This document shows positions 41,427-50,395 of a stretch of 64,000 nucleotides of DNA, in pieces; positions within the stretch are counted from its first letter, which is position 1; each line of letters opens with the position of its first letter. The stretch is taken from the NCBI RefSeq assembly GCF_024347295.1, contig NZ_AP025458.1:1984001-2048000 (forward strand), in the 5' to 3' direction. The notes under the pieces were generated by a model, which saw only the letters and a list, made by a program, of their open reading frames with translations, ran no database searches and was not told the origin of the DNA. The DNA is from Vibrio artabrorum (GTDB lineage: Bacteria > Pseudomonadota > Gammaproteobacteria > Enterobacterales > Vibrionaceae). Made by a program: the position numbers and the translations under genes.

Positions 41427-42845
41427 TTAACGCTGACGATCTAAATACGCTTGAGCAAAATCCACAGATGCTTTTATTGCCAACTCGAGTTCCATTAAAT
41501 CGTGTTCCTCAATCGGACTCGACTGCTTCATTGTCAATTCAATACTCGTGGCAATGATCGCTAATCGAGATGCTTTAATCGTGCCTGCCACGCCTTTTAG
41601 GCTATGCACAACACGAACCGCTGAGGTTTGATCGTCGGCTAGTAGAGATTTAAACTTTGTAAAGTCCTCTGCGTGATCTTGAACAAAGACGCCAAGCAAC
41701 AGTTCAACTGACTCAACATCACCATCGAGCGTTTCGAGCATATCTTCAATATCAATTGCAGGCTTTGAATTGATCACACTGGCGACAGAACGCTCTGCCT
41801 CCGGCACGTCTTGATTACTTTGCTCGATAGTTTGTTGATTGGTAATACTGTTCTTCTCTGGTAATGACACTTCGCAAGATTCATTAAGGTGTCCGTCCTC
41901 CCCTACGTAAGCGTCTCTGTCCGTTTTCGCTGAGAAAACATCACCACCACGAGAGGCACTGAATACCCGCTCTTCCTGGTTAGCCATCGTGAACGCATCT
42001 TGTTTGCTTAAATTAATATCAGAATCAAAAGAGGGTTTACTCTCTTCTTCTCTTCTCGTTTTTGAGCGAGCCCCCCATACAGCTAACACGAACACCGCCA
42101 CTAAACTTAAACCTAACATCATGACTAATAGCTTAAATTGACGGTTATGAAATTCAGCTTCGAGTTTAATGATCTGTTCTGTCACTGAATTTATCTTGAT
42201 TTTATCCACTAAATAATTGAGCTTCGCGTAATCCCCTAATAAGGTTGATGCCTCAGCAAGTAGTTGTTGCATCGCATCTTGCTCTTCGATTCCCAATGAA
42301 TAAGATTTTTCTAAAATCATATCAAAGGCTCGATAGGTGGCTGACGATCTTTGATTATCAGAATACATAGCTTCAAAAACCACCACGCCGAATTCATTTA
42401 ACAGCGGTTTTAGGCTGGGAGAAAGATTGGAGTCAGCACGTAATACCTTGATGTTATAAACGAGGTCTTGAACCTGACTTTCTATCGGGATGAACTCATC
42501 AAAGTTTTCTAGAAACTGATCGGCTACGTAAAGCAGTTGGTTGACATCAGGGCGAAACAAGGCATGTTGGAAATCTGATTCAATCTGAAGTCGAATTGAA
42601 TAAACCAACTGAGCATTGAGTGCTAGATCATTGATACGAGAGACTCGAAGCGGTTCCGAGAAATAAAGAGATTGTCTCAATTCGTTAACGCGGATACCAA
42701 GCTCATTGATTTGAGCAAGAGAATTGGTGTAGGAGCGACTTAGATTAAGAAGAGCCAATGAAGGAACTAACCACAGAGCCAAGAGCACGACCAAGAAGGT
42801 GGCTGGTTTTTTAAAGCGTTTCGGCTTTACTACTGATTGTTCCAT
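41427..42845 (-). CDS. Membrane-anchored histidine phosphotransfer (HPt) protein
   Basis: 472 residues. First membrane helix at about 16-34, a periplasmic helical sensor-like domain (about 35-235), second helix at about 238-258, a low-complexity acidic linker, and a C-terminal HPt domain with His414 in RVVHSLKGVAGTIKA. It has no kinase, HAMP or receiver domain, so it looks like a hybrid sensor kinase stripped of its catalytic parts. It may take phosphate from, or pass it to, another system. Upstream lies yejK on the same strand, 105 bases away. Confidence 0.8.
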   Translation of the reverse strand: MEQSVVKPKRFKKPATFLVVLLALWLVPSLALLNLSRSYTNSLAQINELGIRVNELRQSLYFSEPLRVSRINDLALNAQLVYSIRLQIESDFQHALFRPDVNQLLYVADQFLENFDEFIPIESQVQDLVYNIKVLRADSNLSPSLKPLLNEFGVVVFEAMYSDNQRSSATYRAFDMILEKSYSLGIEEQDAMQQLLAEASTLLGDYAKLNYLVDKIKINSVTEQIIKLEAEFHNRQFKLLVMMLGLSLVAVFVLAVWGARSKTRREEESKPSFDSDINLSKQDAFTMANQEERVFSASRGGDVFSAKTDRDAYVGEDGHLNESCEVSLPEKNSITNQQTIEQSNQDVPEAERSVASVINSKPAIDIEDMLETLDGDVESVELLLGVFVQDHAEDFTKFKSLLADDQTSAVRVVHSLKGVAGTIKASRLAIIATSIELTMKQSSPIEEHDLMELELAIKASVDFAQAYLDRQR

Positions 42846-42950
42846 CTATATTCCTTGTGCATGTTAACTTGAAGCCATGACATTAGCTATAAGATTGAGC
42901 ACAAAACAAGCGACAACACCCTGCTGCCGCTTTTATCCGTTAACCTAGGA

Positions 42951-43955
42951 CTATGACTTATTGCGAGTCAGTTGGTCTCGTAAGTTCGGTGGTGTGCCTT
43001 TAATCGTTAGCGTGTCGGTCTCCGGATCGTAAAAGATACGCTCGCCTAGAAGTAGACTATCAAAACTAACATTTAAACCACCACCAGCACCAACAAATTT
43101 TGTTAGTTTACGCATAGTTGCGCGATCGGCAGGAAAGCTTTCTTCTAACTCATAGCCTTGCTCACTAGTATAGTCAAAGAAGCTTGTACCATCGGTACTT
43201 GTTGGCAACTCACCAGAAAGTTCACGCACTTGAACTTCATCGCCCGCTTTTAGCTGCTCATTACAGTAGTCTGCAACCTGCTTTTTATAGCTGATCGCTT
43301 CTTCTTTTTCTAACTTAGAATCCGAAACAAAATCTTCTACCGCTTGCATCAATACTTGGTTTTGCTGCTTTGCATCTAAACCAACTTCTGCCTGCAAGAA
43401 ATCTAAAAAGAAATCGGCGACTTTACGACCAACACGCCCCTTAATATAAGTCAGGTAACGGTTTGACTCTTTGTCTGTATCGTATGTTGAGAGATCAAGG
43501 CGCGCGACAATGTCCATCTTCGAGATATCAAGATAATCCGTTGCACTGATATCAAGCCCTTCTGTCACTTTCAAGCTTTGGTTTGAAGGCAGTAAGCCAA
43601 TGAACAGATAGTCTGTCGCCAGTGATTGATATTCCGCTAACACCAAAGTCCCCTCATCAGCAAAAGGATACTTTGAAAGCTCATCTTTTAGACGTAATGC
43701 ACTTTTTTGAGAGAAATCATAGAAGCTTTGTTCTCCGGTACGAAATTCATGCAAAGACTGTTGAAATTCACTGTCGGATTTAAACGAACCAAACCCTTTG
43801 CCTGCTTTTGAGTTGAACACTCGGTGAAGCTCAGCCACTAGGCTTTCAGATGACGCATCGTTTTCGAGAGACTCAGCACGATAGTTAACAATCAGCTCTT
43901 CCTGATCGTTCTTGCTTAATTGATGTAAAATTACGTTGGAAAGGTGAAGGCTCAT
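42951..43955 (-). CDS. yejK: Nucleoid-associated protein YejK
   Basis: 334 residues of the NdpA/YejK family. Start SLHLSNVILHQLSKNDQ, then EFRTGEQSFYDFSQKSALRLKDEL, and YLTYIKGRVGRKVADFFLDFLQAE in the middle. YejK binds DNA and is reported to touch topoisomerase IV. It is divergent from yejL, as in E. coli. Confidence 0.95.
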   Translation of the reverse strand: MSLHLSNVILHQLSKNDQEELIVNYRAESLENDASSESLVAELHRVFNSKAGKGFGSFKSDSEFQQSLHEFRTGEQSFYDFSQKSALRLKDELSKYPFADEGTLVLAEYQSLATDYLFIGLLPSNQSLKVTEGLDISATDYLDISKMDIVARLDLSTYDTDKESNRYLTYIKGRVGRKVADFFLDFLQAEVGLDAKQQNQVLMQAVEDFVSDSKLEKEEAISYKKQVADYCNEQLKAGDEVQVRELSGELPTSTDGTSFFDYTSEQGYELEESFPADRATMRKLTKFVGAGGGLNVSFDSLLLGERIFYDPETDTLTIKGTPPNLRDQLTRNKS

Positions 43956-44039
43956 AATGAAAATATTACCGTTCAGGTTTCAGTTGTCGTGAATAGTAGG
44001 TTATCATAAGCCGCTTTTACTATCATTATTAGAGTCCTT

Positions 44040-44267
44040 ATGCCGATTATATCGAAATACACAGATGATCAAGTTGAAAACATCCTGGCTGAAGTAGGCG
44101 CTGTGCTCACTAAGCACAAAGCTTCACCTGAGCTTTCACTGATGATCGCTGGAAATATCGCAACCAATGTCTTAAATCAGAATGTTGCAGCTTCACAACG
44201 CAAAGGAATTGCTGAAAAATTTGCCGAGGCTTTAATTTCTTCTCTTGAAGACAAAAAGTCTCACTAA
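44040..44267 (+). CDS. yejL: YejL family protein
   Basis: 75-residue soluble protein of the UPF0352 family ([18 protein letters not shown] to [13 protein letters not shown]). Function is unknown. It lies 28 bases before yejM and divergent from yejK, the standard arrangement. Confidence 0.93.
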   Translation: MPIISKYTDDQVENILAEVGAVLTKHKASPELSLMIAGNIATNVLNQNVAASQRKGIAEKFAEALISSLEDKKSH

Positions 44268-44295
44268 ATTTGATTGACGGATAAAAGAACTATAC

Positions 44296-46098
44296 ATGGT
44301 AGACAGCGCAAACTCATATAGCGATCGTGTATCTCGACTGGTTGGTTGGGGTCATTGGTTTGCATTTTTCAACATCATTGCGGCGATGTTGATCGGTACT
44401 CGTTATATCACTCAATCTGCTTGGCCAGAAACCCTATTAGGTCAATTCTATTTGGCCGTATCTTGGGTTGGTCATTTTGGCTTTTTAGTCTTTGCTCTCT
44501 ACCTGTTAGTGCTGTTCCCACTTACGTTCATTCTTCCGTCGAGGAAGTTATTACGTTTGGTTGCCGTTATCTTTGCAACCATAGGTTTAACTGTCCTACT
44601 GATTGATACCCAAACGTATCAAAATATAAACCTCCACCTGACACCTGTCGTGTGGGAGGTTTTATTCAGTGGAGAGGAGTCTGCATTTACCTCAGATTTG
44701 CAGCACCTCTTCATTATGATGCCGCTCATATTCTTATTACAGCTAGGTCTCTCTGAATGGGTTTGGCGTAAACAACGTAAACTGTCTCACAAACGCATTG
44801 GCCGACCGATCGCTGCCGTCTTCTTCTTATGTTTTATCAGCAGCCATTTGACCTACATGTGGGCTGATGCTTATTTCTATAATCCAGTTACCAATCAAAA
44901 GACCAATTTCCCACTGTCTTACCCTATGACAGCAAAAAGCTTTATGGAAAAACACGGCCTTTTAGATCGAGAAGAATATCTACAGCGTTTAGAGGAAAAT
45001 AAAGAGTCCGTAAACTTAATCAGCTACCCACTAGAAAAGATCCAATACAACCGCCGCAGCGATGATCTCAACATCCTGATGGTAAGTGTAAACAACCTTC
45101 GTTCTGATGCGCTCAATGCCACAGCGATGCCAAATAGCTATGCCTATGCACAACAGTCGATCAACTTCACCAATCACTACAGTTCCAGTAACGATATGTT
45201 TGGTGTTTTCGGCTTGTTCTATGGTCTTCCAAGCAGCTACGCAAGCAGCATTGAAGCACAGGGATCTAGCTCAGTGTTATTCGATGTTTTAGATAATCAC
45301 AATTATAAGTTTGCTGCTTTTAGTGGTGATAACTTCGACGATCCTCTTTACTCGGAAATTATTTTCCGCGGCCGTGATGTGATGTCAAAGAAAGCAACCT
45401 ACGATGATCAAAGCGCGATTCAAGCATGGTCAGATTGGGTGCAGTCGTCAGGGAAAAAAGGCCCTTGGTTCAACTTTATTGAGCTTACAACACTCGATAA
45501 CTTCTCAAATTACGATTCTGTTTCTGATTCGGCGTTGAGCACTGATCAGCGTTTAGCGGCTGATTATCAAAAGTCAGCGCAGGCAGCAGACAACCAATTG
45601 GCAACTCTCTACGCTGAACTAAAACGTCTAGAACTTAACGAGAATACCGTCGTCATCATTACGTCTAATCACGGTACTGAATTTAACGAAACGAAGACCA
45701 ACAGTTGGGGCGCAAACTCTAACTACAGTCGCTACCAGTTACAAGTTCCTTTGTTTATCCATTGGCCTGGCAAGCCGGCTTCCAAATACACGCACCGTTC
45801 GAGTCACTTAGATGTGTCAGTCACACTGATGCAAGAACTGCTTGGGGTATCTTCAAATCCTACAGATTTCAGTAGCGGTCGCAGCCTATTTGATGAACGT
45901 ACGCGGAAATGGATACTTGCAGGCAATTCACGTGAACTCGCACTTGTTACCGACAAGCAAACCACGGTGCTCGATAAGTTTGGTAACTATAAGCTGTATG
46001 ATGAACACTATAAGCGACTAAAAGACGTTAGCCCTCGTTTACCGGTATTGATGCAAGGCCTAACAGAACTACAACGTTTCTACACAAAGAATGATTAA
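44296..46098 (+). CDS. yejM: Inner membrane sulfatase-like protein YejM (PbgA/LapC)
   Basis: 600 residues: five N-terminal membrane helices (to about 190) and a periplasmic alkaline-phosphatase/sulfatase-like domain (about 240-590; LNILMVSVNNLRSDALN, VVIITSNHGTEFNET). In E. coli YejM senses periplasmic LPS and controls LpxC turnover through LapB. The nucleophile position and metal ligands of true sulfatases appear only partly kept, as in other YejM proteins. Confidence 0.95.
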   Translation: MVDSANSYSDRVSRLVGWGHWFAFFNIIAAMLIGTRYITQSAWPETLLGQFYLAVSWVGHFGFLVFALYLLVLFPLTFILPSRKLLRLVAVIFATIGLTVLLIDTQTYQNINLHLTPVVWEVLFSGEESAFTSDLQHLFIMMPLIFLLQLGLSEWVWRKQRKLSHKRIGRPIAAVFFLCFISSHLTYMWADAYFYNPVTNQKTNFPLSYPMTAKSFMEKHGLLDREEYLQRLEENKESVNLISYPLEKIQYNRRSDDLNILMVSVNNLRSDALNATAMPNSYAYAQQSINFTNHYSSSNDMFGVFGLFYGLPSSYASSIEAQGSSSVLFDVLDNHNYKFAAFSGDNFDDPLYSEIIFRGRDVMSKKATYDDQSAIQAWSDWVQSSGKKGPWFNFIELTTLDNFSNYDSVSDSALSTDQRLAADYQKSAQAADNQLATLYAELKRLELNENTVVIITSNHGTEFNETKTNSWGANSNYSRYQLQVPLFIHWPGKPASKYTHRSSHLDVSVTLMQELLGVSSNPTDFSSGRSLFDERTRKWILAGNSRELALVTDKQTTVLDKFGNYKLYDEHYKRLKDVSPRLPVLMQGLTELQRFYTKND

Positions 46099-46111
46099 AT
46101 AATCATCAAAT

Positions 46112-46142
46112 AAAAAAGGGAAGCGAGTGGCTTCCCTTTTTT
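46112..46142 (+). terminator. Terminator after yejM
   Basis: AAAAAAGGGAAGC/GCTTCCCTTTTTT hairpin. Confidence 0.9.
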
Positions 46143-46236
46143 ATTCTCGTAATCGGTTAGAAAACAAGCAAGTAAACAATATTATTATAATTAAGGGTTT
46201 ACAAGGCACTCTCTCCCTTATATTATTCACGCCACT

Positions 46237-46327
46237 GGAGGGATGGCTGAGTGGTCGAAAGCACCGGTCTTGAAAACCGGCAACCGTTAATAGCGGTTCT
46301 AGGGTTCAAATCCCTATCCCTCCACCA
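46237..46327 (+). tRNA. tRNA-Ser (anticodon TGA), island attachment locus
   Basis: 91-nt class II tRNA: acceptor GGAGGGA/TCCCTCC, anticodon loop CTTGAAA (anticodon TGA), long variable arm (CAACCG-TTAATAG-CGGTT), T-arm GGGTTCAAATCCC and encoded CCA. Its 3' end and terminator are repeated 10.6 kb downstream, marking it as the insertion site of the island. Confidence 0.98.
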
Positions 46328-46370
46328 CATTAAAGAAAGCCGCTGAGAAATCAGCGGCTTTTTTGTATCT
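46302..46370 (+). repeat. Left direct repeat (attL-like): tRNA-Ser 3' end plus terminator
   Basis: From GGGTTC of the T-arm through the CCA and the terminator to TATCT. The same string returns at 56891-56925 (minus one ATCCCT unit) and resumes at 58359-58382. This is the pattern left by tRNA-targeted integration. Confidence 0.8.
46336..46365 (+). terminator. Terminator of tRNA-Ser
   Basis: AAGCCGCTGA/TCAGCGGCTT hairpin then T run. Confidence 0.92.
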
Positions 46371-46483
46371 AAAGCCTCGAAAATCATCTTGCACAGAAAG
46401 GTAGCACAGATGTACTTATTGAGACTTCCAAATAGCGTATACCACACACGCATCGCCATCCCACTTTCACTGCGTAGCAGCGG

Positions 46484-47435
46484 GGCTTTGTTGCTTAATT
46501 CAGAGAGAAGACATGCCTGTCCCATCGTGCTTAATTCTTAAACGATATACTGAATTTCAGGCATACCTAGCCCTGTAAGCTTATTCAGCGCTTTGATCAT
46601 AGCGTAAGTCTCGCCAACTTGAGCGTTGTAGTTTCTCAGGCTTAACCTCCCACCTAGCAACTGCTTCACGCGATACATGGCTGTTTCAGAGAGCGAACGC
46701 TTGTGATAACCATACCGCTTTTTCCACTTATTGTTGGAGCCGTAGAGCTTCTGACAACCTACTGCTAAATTACGAGGGTGTCCTTGCTCCCAGAAGGCTG
46801 CACCTTCTCGTGGCGGGATAAGCGGAACCGCTCGCTTGATCCGTATGACATCATGGCAATTCCTTGTGTCATAAGCGCCATCACCTGATATCTCAATGAT
46901 TTTACGACGTGTCTGCTTGAGTAAGTTGGGGAGCACTTCGGCATCGGTTACGTTAGATAAGCTCAGCTCTGCTGCGACTATTTCGTGGGTGCTTGTATCT
47001 ACTGCGATATGCAGCTTACGCCAGACTCTGCGCTTCCCATCACTACCATGCTTCTTGACTTTCCGTTCACCTTCACCATAAACCTTGAGGCCAGTGGCAT
47101 CAATGGCCAGATGTTGTATTGCTCCTCTGGTTTTGGTTTTAAATGAAACTTCAACTTCTTTAGCTCGGCGGCTTATACAAGTGTAGTGCGGCAAACAAGT
47201 GGGATGTTAGCCAGCTTAAATACTGAGTCTAGAAAACCTTGCAGCGCTCTCAATGGCATAGAGAAAACGCGTTTCACCATCAATCCAAAAGGTCAGAGAA
47301 CCACGGTTGATTGAGGCTTTATGTACTGCTTCCAGTTAGTTGTTTTGTAACGAGGTTTAGGCATGAGGCTACGACGATTGATGGGTGTAGCCGATCAGAT
47401 CGTAGCTTCTTGATTTAGTTCCATTGATTTAAGCA
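46484..47435 (-). mobile_element. IS5-family (IS903 group) element, copy 1, truncated
   Basis: The left end has the inverted repeat GGCTTTGTTGCTTAA. The right end stops at TTAAGCA, without the final eight bases of the repeat. Compared with copy 2 (55364-56406) it lacks about 95 bases of the transposase N-terminal region, apparently deleted between short CATCA repeats. IS903-group identity rests on the inverted repeat and the N-terminal transposase text. Confidence 0.85.
46538..47380 (-). pseudogene. IS903-type transposase, copy 1 (N-terminal part destroyed)
   Basis: An open frame of 218 codons (46538-47194) holds the DDE catalytic core: LAIDATGLKVYGEGE with the first Asp, ISGDGAYDTR with the second, and the YxxRxxxE-type RSLSETAMYRVKQLLG with the Glu. 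The N-terminal DNA-binding part upstream (47195 to about 47364) is broken by a one-base deletion and the 95-base deletion. Normal IS903 transposases have about 307 residues, so this copy should be inactive. Confidence 0.85.
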
Positions 47436-47520
47436 TATTGATGATAATATCCAGTCCATTGGCTGCTCTCGGCCTCCATTAATAGTAAATCAAGTCACCT
47501 CGATGAACGCTTACAAAGAA

Positions 47521-47536
47521 TGTGACATATTGCACA
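47521..47536 (+). promoter_or_regulatory. CRP-like box upstream of the island operon
   Basis: TGTGA-CATATT-GCACA, 9 of 10 matches to TGTGA-N6-TCACA, about 90 bases before the hydroxylase start. It suggests catabolite control, but no matching -35/-10 pair is clear. Confidence 0.35.
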
Positions 47537-47624
47537 CATTGTGAAGAGCACGTTAATAAAGTGTATCATTTTGTTTCATTTTCATTTTACTATTTCTTTA
47601 GCAGAGAGATTGGATGCAAGGAGA

Positions 47625-48950
47625 ATGATATTGTTTACGAATGAAACTAAAGAATTTGAACTCGTCGGAATAGGCTGTGGACCATCGAATTTGAGTGTAG
47701 CTTCACTGCTGCACAACAAACCTGAGATAACTAATATCTTTTTTGATCAGAAACCTAGCTTTGCATGGCACGATGGGATGATGCTGAAGAATACGAGTCT
47801 TCAAGTCTCAATGTTTAAAGATCTGGTTACCTTAGCTGACCCCACAAACAAATTTTCGTTTGTGTCATATTTGCATCATCATGGTCGATTGCTTCAATTT
47901 TTAAACTCAAAATTCGACCAAATATCCCGACTTGAGTTTGCAGATTATCTTAAGTGGGCTGCAGAAAATAACAGCAACGTTTGCTTCAATGAGAGCGTAA
48001 ATAGCATCGATTTTAATGGAGAGCATTTCATCATCAATACGTCACGTAGGCGAGTTCTTGGAAAACATGTTGTTATTGGCGCGGGTATTACCCCTTACGT
48101 TCCCCAATTTGTAAGCGATCAATTAGATTGTGACACAAATTTCCATATTCACGAGTTTGCTAAACGGCAACGAAATTTCGACGGAAAGAAAGTAGTAGTT
48201 GTTGGCGGAGGGCAATCTGGTGCAGAGGCTGTACTTGAACTACTAAATCGAACTGGAAATAATGCCCCGCGCGAAATTATATGGTTATCGCGTCGAGAAA
48301 ACTTCTTCCCTATAGATGATTCCCCATTTACTAACGATTTTTTTACCCCCTCTCATTCGAACCATTTCTTTGAACAAGATCCAGATTTCCGTAATAGTTT
48401 TCTTGAACGCAATGTACTTGCTAGTGACGGTATCTCAGAGCATACATTACGAGATATTTACCAACGTATTTACTTCATGCGATATATTGAGCGTTCTCCT
48501 GTGTGTATAAATCTTATGCCAAGCCAAGACGTAAATATGATTAATCGTAAAGGGAGTGAATGGAAGCTTAAAGTTAAACACTTATATAGCAATCATTCTG
48601 AATTCTTATCTAGCGATGTGATCATCTGGGCTACGGGATTCCAGTCAGCTCCAATGCCATTCCTGAGTCCGTTGGATAATCGAATAGAACGAACAGGAAA
48701 TGAAGTACTAATCGATAAAGATTATTCAGCGATATGGGATGGGCCAAGGGACAGGAAAATATTTTTTCTAAATTCCGCACGCTCTCAACGTGGACTCGCT
48801 GAGCCTAATTTGAGTCTTACTGCGTGGAGAAGTCAAATCGTAGTAAATAAAATACTTGGCCGCCAGGCTAGCAGTGTGCCTATTGATGATGCATTTGTAA
48901 AATGGGCAGCACCTTCTTCTATAACTGCCATCAGTGACAATGCATATTAA
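47625..48950 (+). CDS. L-lysine N6-hydroxylase-like flavin monooxygenase (IucD family)
   Basis: 441 residues from the ATG at 47625; AAGGAG is only one base away, so a TTG two codons later is also possible. An upstream GTG extension to 47541 lacks a ribosome site. FAD motif GIGCGPSNLSV is at about residues 15-25; the IucD-like block FAWHDGMMLKNTSLQVSMFKDLV follows; NADPH motif VVVVGGGQSGAEAV is near 190; C-terminal ATGFQSAP and GLAEPNLSLTAWRSQ. It should make N6-hydroxylysine from lysine, O2 and NADPH. There is no IucA/IucC-type siderophore synthetase nearby; instead it sits with a cupin-MetRS fusion, which points to hydrazine formation. First gene of the island operon. Confidence 0.88.
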   Translation: MILFTNETKEFELVGIGCGPSNLSVASLLHNKPEITNIFFDQKPSFAWHDGMMLKNTSLQVSMFKDLVTLADPTNKFSFVSYLHHHGRLLQFLNSKFDQISRLEFADYLKWAAENNSNVCFNESVNSIDFNGEHFIINTSRRRVLGKHVVIGAGITPYVPQFVSDQLDCDTNFHIHEFAKRQRNFDGKKVVVVGGGQSGAEAVLELLNRTGNNAPREIIWLSRRENFFPIDDSPFTNDFFTPSHSNHFFEQDPDFRNSFLERNVLASDGISEHTLRDIYQRIYFMRYIERSPVCINLMPSQDVNMINRKGSEWKLKVKHLYSNHSEFLSSDVIIWATGFQSAPMPFLSPLDNRIERTGNEVLIDKDYSAIWDGPRDRKIFFLNSARSQRGLAEPNLSLTAWRSQIVVNKILGRQASSVPIDDAFVKWAAPSSITAISDNAY

Positions 48951-48990
48951 GCAGATACGAATTAAAATTTATGCTATCAAGGAGTAGGAT

Positions 48991-50283
48991 GTGATTAATT
49001 TATTTCAAAAAGATACTATAGTTGTTGTTGGTGGTTTTTCCAGTGGGAACCATATAGCTCCCCTTTTCAGTGGATTAGGTTTCAACTGTGTTCACGTTTG
49101 CACTGAGGAAAATAAAGAACATCCACTTCTAAAGCCAACTTTTAATCCTAGCAATTATTCAGAAAATTACGTGCTTACCTCTGAAGCTGAAGCAGATGAC
49201 TTTGTAAGGAAAATGTCCCAGCATCGTGTTAGGGCTGTAATTGCCGGTTGTGAACCATGCGTCGAATTCGCAGATAAGCTGAGCGAAAAGTTTGATACAC
49301 CCCGTAATGATTTTTCACTAAGTCAAGCTCGGAGAAGTAAATTCCGTATGCATGAGACCTTGCATAAGAATGGTTTAAAGTCTGCCAGGCAAATTCTGAC
49401 ATCAGATATCGACGAAATTACTAACTTCTATAAAATGATAGGAGGTCAGATTGTTCTGAAACCTGAAGCGAGCTCCAATACTGATGGTGTATTTTATTGC
49501 AATTCAGTACAACAGATCCCCGAAACTGTAGACAAAATATTAGGTGTAAAAAACTATTTAGGTATTGTTAACTCAAAGGTGTTGGTTCAGGAATATTTAT
49601 TAGGGAAACAGTATCTAGTAAATACAGTATCTTCTAATGGTTACCACTATGTTTGTGATGCCTGGGTCGAAACTCGATACAACGACGAAGCTCCTTCAAA
49701 CGATAGTCATGCCGATTTTGTCACCGTAAATTCGGATATTTATCATGAACTAGCTGATTACACGGAAAAAGTGCTAAATGCACTGGGTATTCGATATGGA
49801 GCTGCACACCTAGAACTTCGAATGACTGACGAAGGACCATGTCTAGTTGAAGTGGCTGCAAGAATGTCTGGAAATGTTGATTTTTCAGTGCTTTACGACG
49901 TAAACAGCTTGACACAATTGTCTCTTCTACCTGATGCACTTTTGGACACGGAATCATTTATAAAGCGTATTAACTGTGCGAATTCGAGTGAAAAATTCGC
50001 GAGAAAGGTCTACCTTTCATCTTCGGTTGAAGGTCATGTGTGGAATGATCCGAATTTGGAACTATTTCTAGATATCGATAGCGTAAGGAGTGTCAGTTTT
50101 AGAATTGGCAATAGTGATTATTTATATAAAACTGACCGATCTCAAGGCAAAGGTAGGCCGGGATATCTGTACATGGTTGCTAGCTCCCAAGAAAAAATCA
50201 AGTGTGATTATGATTTAGTGCGAAACAACGAAGTAATACTGTACAAAATGATGCTCCGACTATCAGAAATAGCACAGGAATAG
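48991..50283 (+). CDS. ATP-grasp amino-acid ligase
   Basis: 430 residues; GTG start with AAGGAG 7 bases upstream. Domains: N-terminal Rossmann-like (1-115), ATP-grasp with GGQIVLKPEASSNTDGV (about 150-166), KVLVQEYLLGKQYLVNTVS (about 190-208) and the metal-binding EVAARMSGNVDFSV near 290. This is the carboxylate-amine ligase type found in dipeptide ligases such as BacD and in small peptide antibiotics. I infer that it joins a hydrazino acid or its precursor to another amino acid using ATP. It could also act on an unrelated carboxylate. The preceding gene ends 40 bases upstream. Confidence 0.82.
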   Translation: MINLFQKDTIVVVGGFSSGNHIAPLFSGLGFNCVHVCTEENKEHPLLKPTFNPSNYSENYVLTSEAEADDFVRKMSQHRVRAVIAGCEPCVEFADKLSEKFDTPRNDFSLSQARRSKFRMHETLHKNGLKSARQILTSDIDEITNFYKMIGGQIVLKPEASSNTDGVFYCNSVQQIPETVDKILGVKNYLGIVNSKVLVQEYLLGKQYLVNTVSSNGYHYVCDAWVETRYNDEAPSNDSHADFVTVNSDIYHELADYTEKVLNALGIRYGAAHLELRMTDEGPCLVEVAARMSGNVDFSVLYDVNSLTQLSLLPDALLDTESFIKRINCANSSEKFARKVYLSSSVEGHVWNDPNLELFLDIDSVRSVSFRIGNSDYLYKTDRSQGKGRPGYLYMVASSQEKIKCDYDLVRNNEVILYKMMLRLSEIAQE

Positions 50284-50395
50284 ACCTCTTAGTGCATGGT
50301 GTGGCGCATACTAAAATGTTGAGCCCCCAAATTATTCTTTCATTTTTGATAAGACTTTTTTGTTTTCATTCTGATTAGAGACTAATAAGTTAATT

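Noticed and set aside
47625..48950. Aerobactin or other hydroxamate siderophore locus, suggested by the IucD-like hydroxylase
   Set aside because: No IucA/IucC-type synthetase, IucB acetylase of that family, NRPS or TonB receptor is present. The partner genes are a cupin-MetRS fusion and a saccharopine-dehydrogenase-like enzyme, which fit N-N bond formation.
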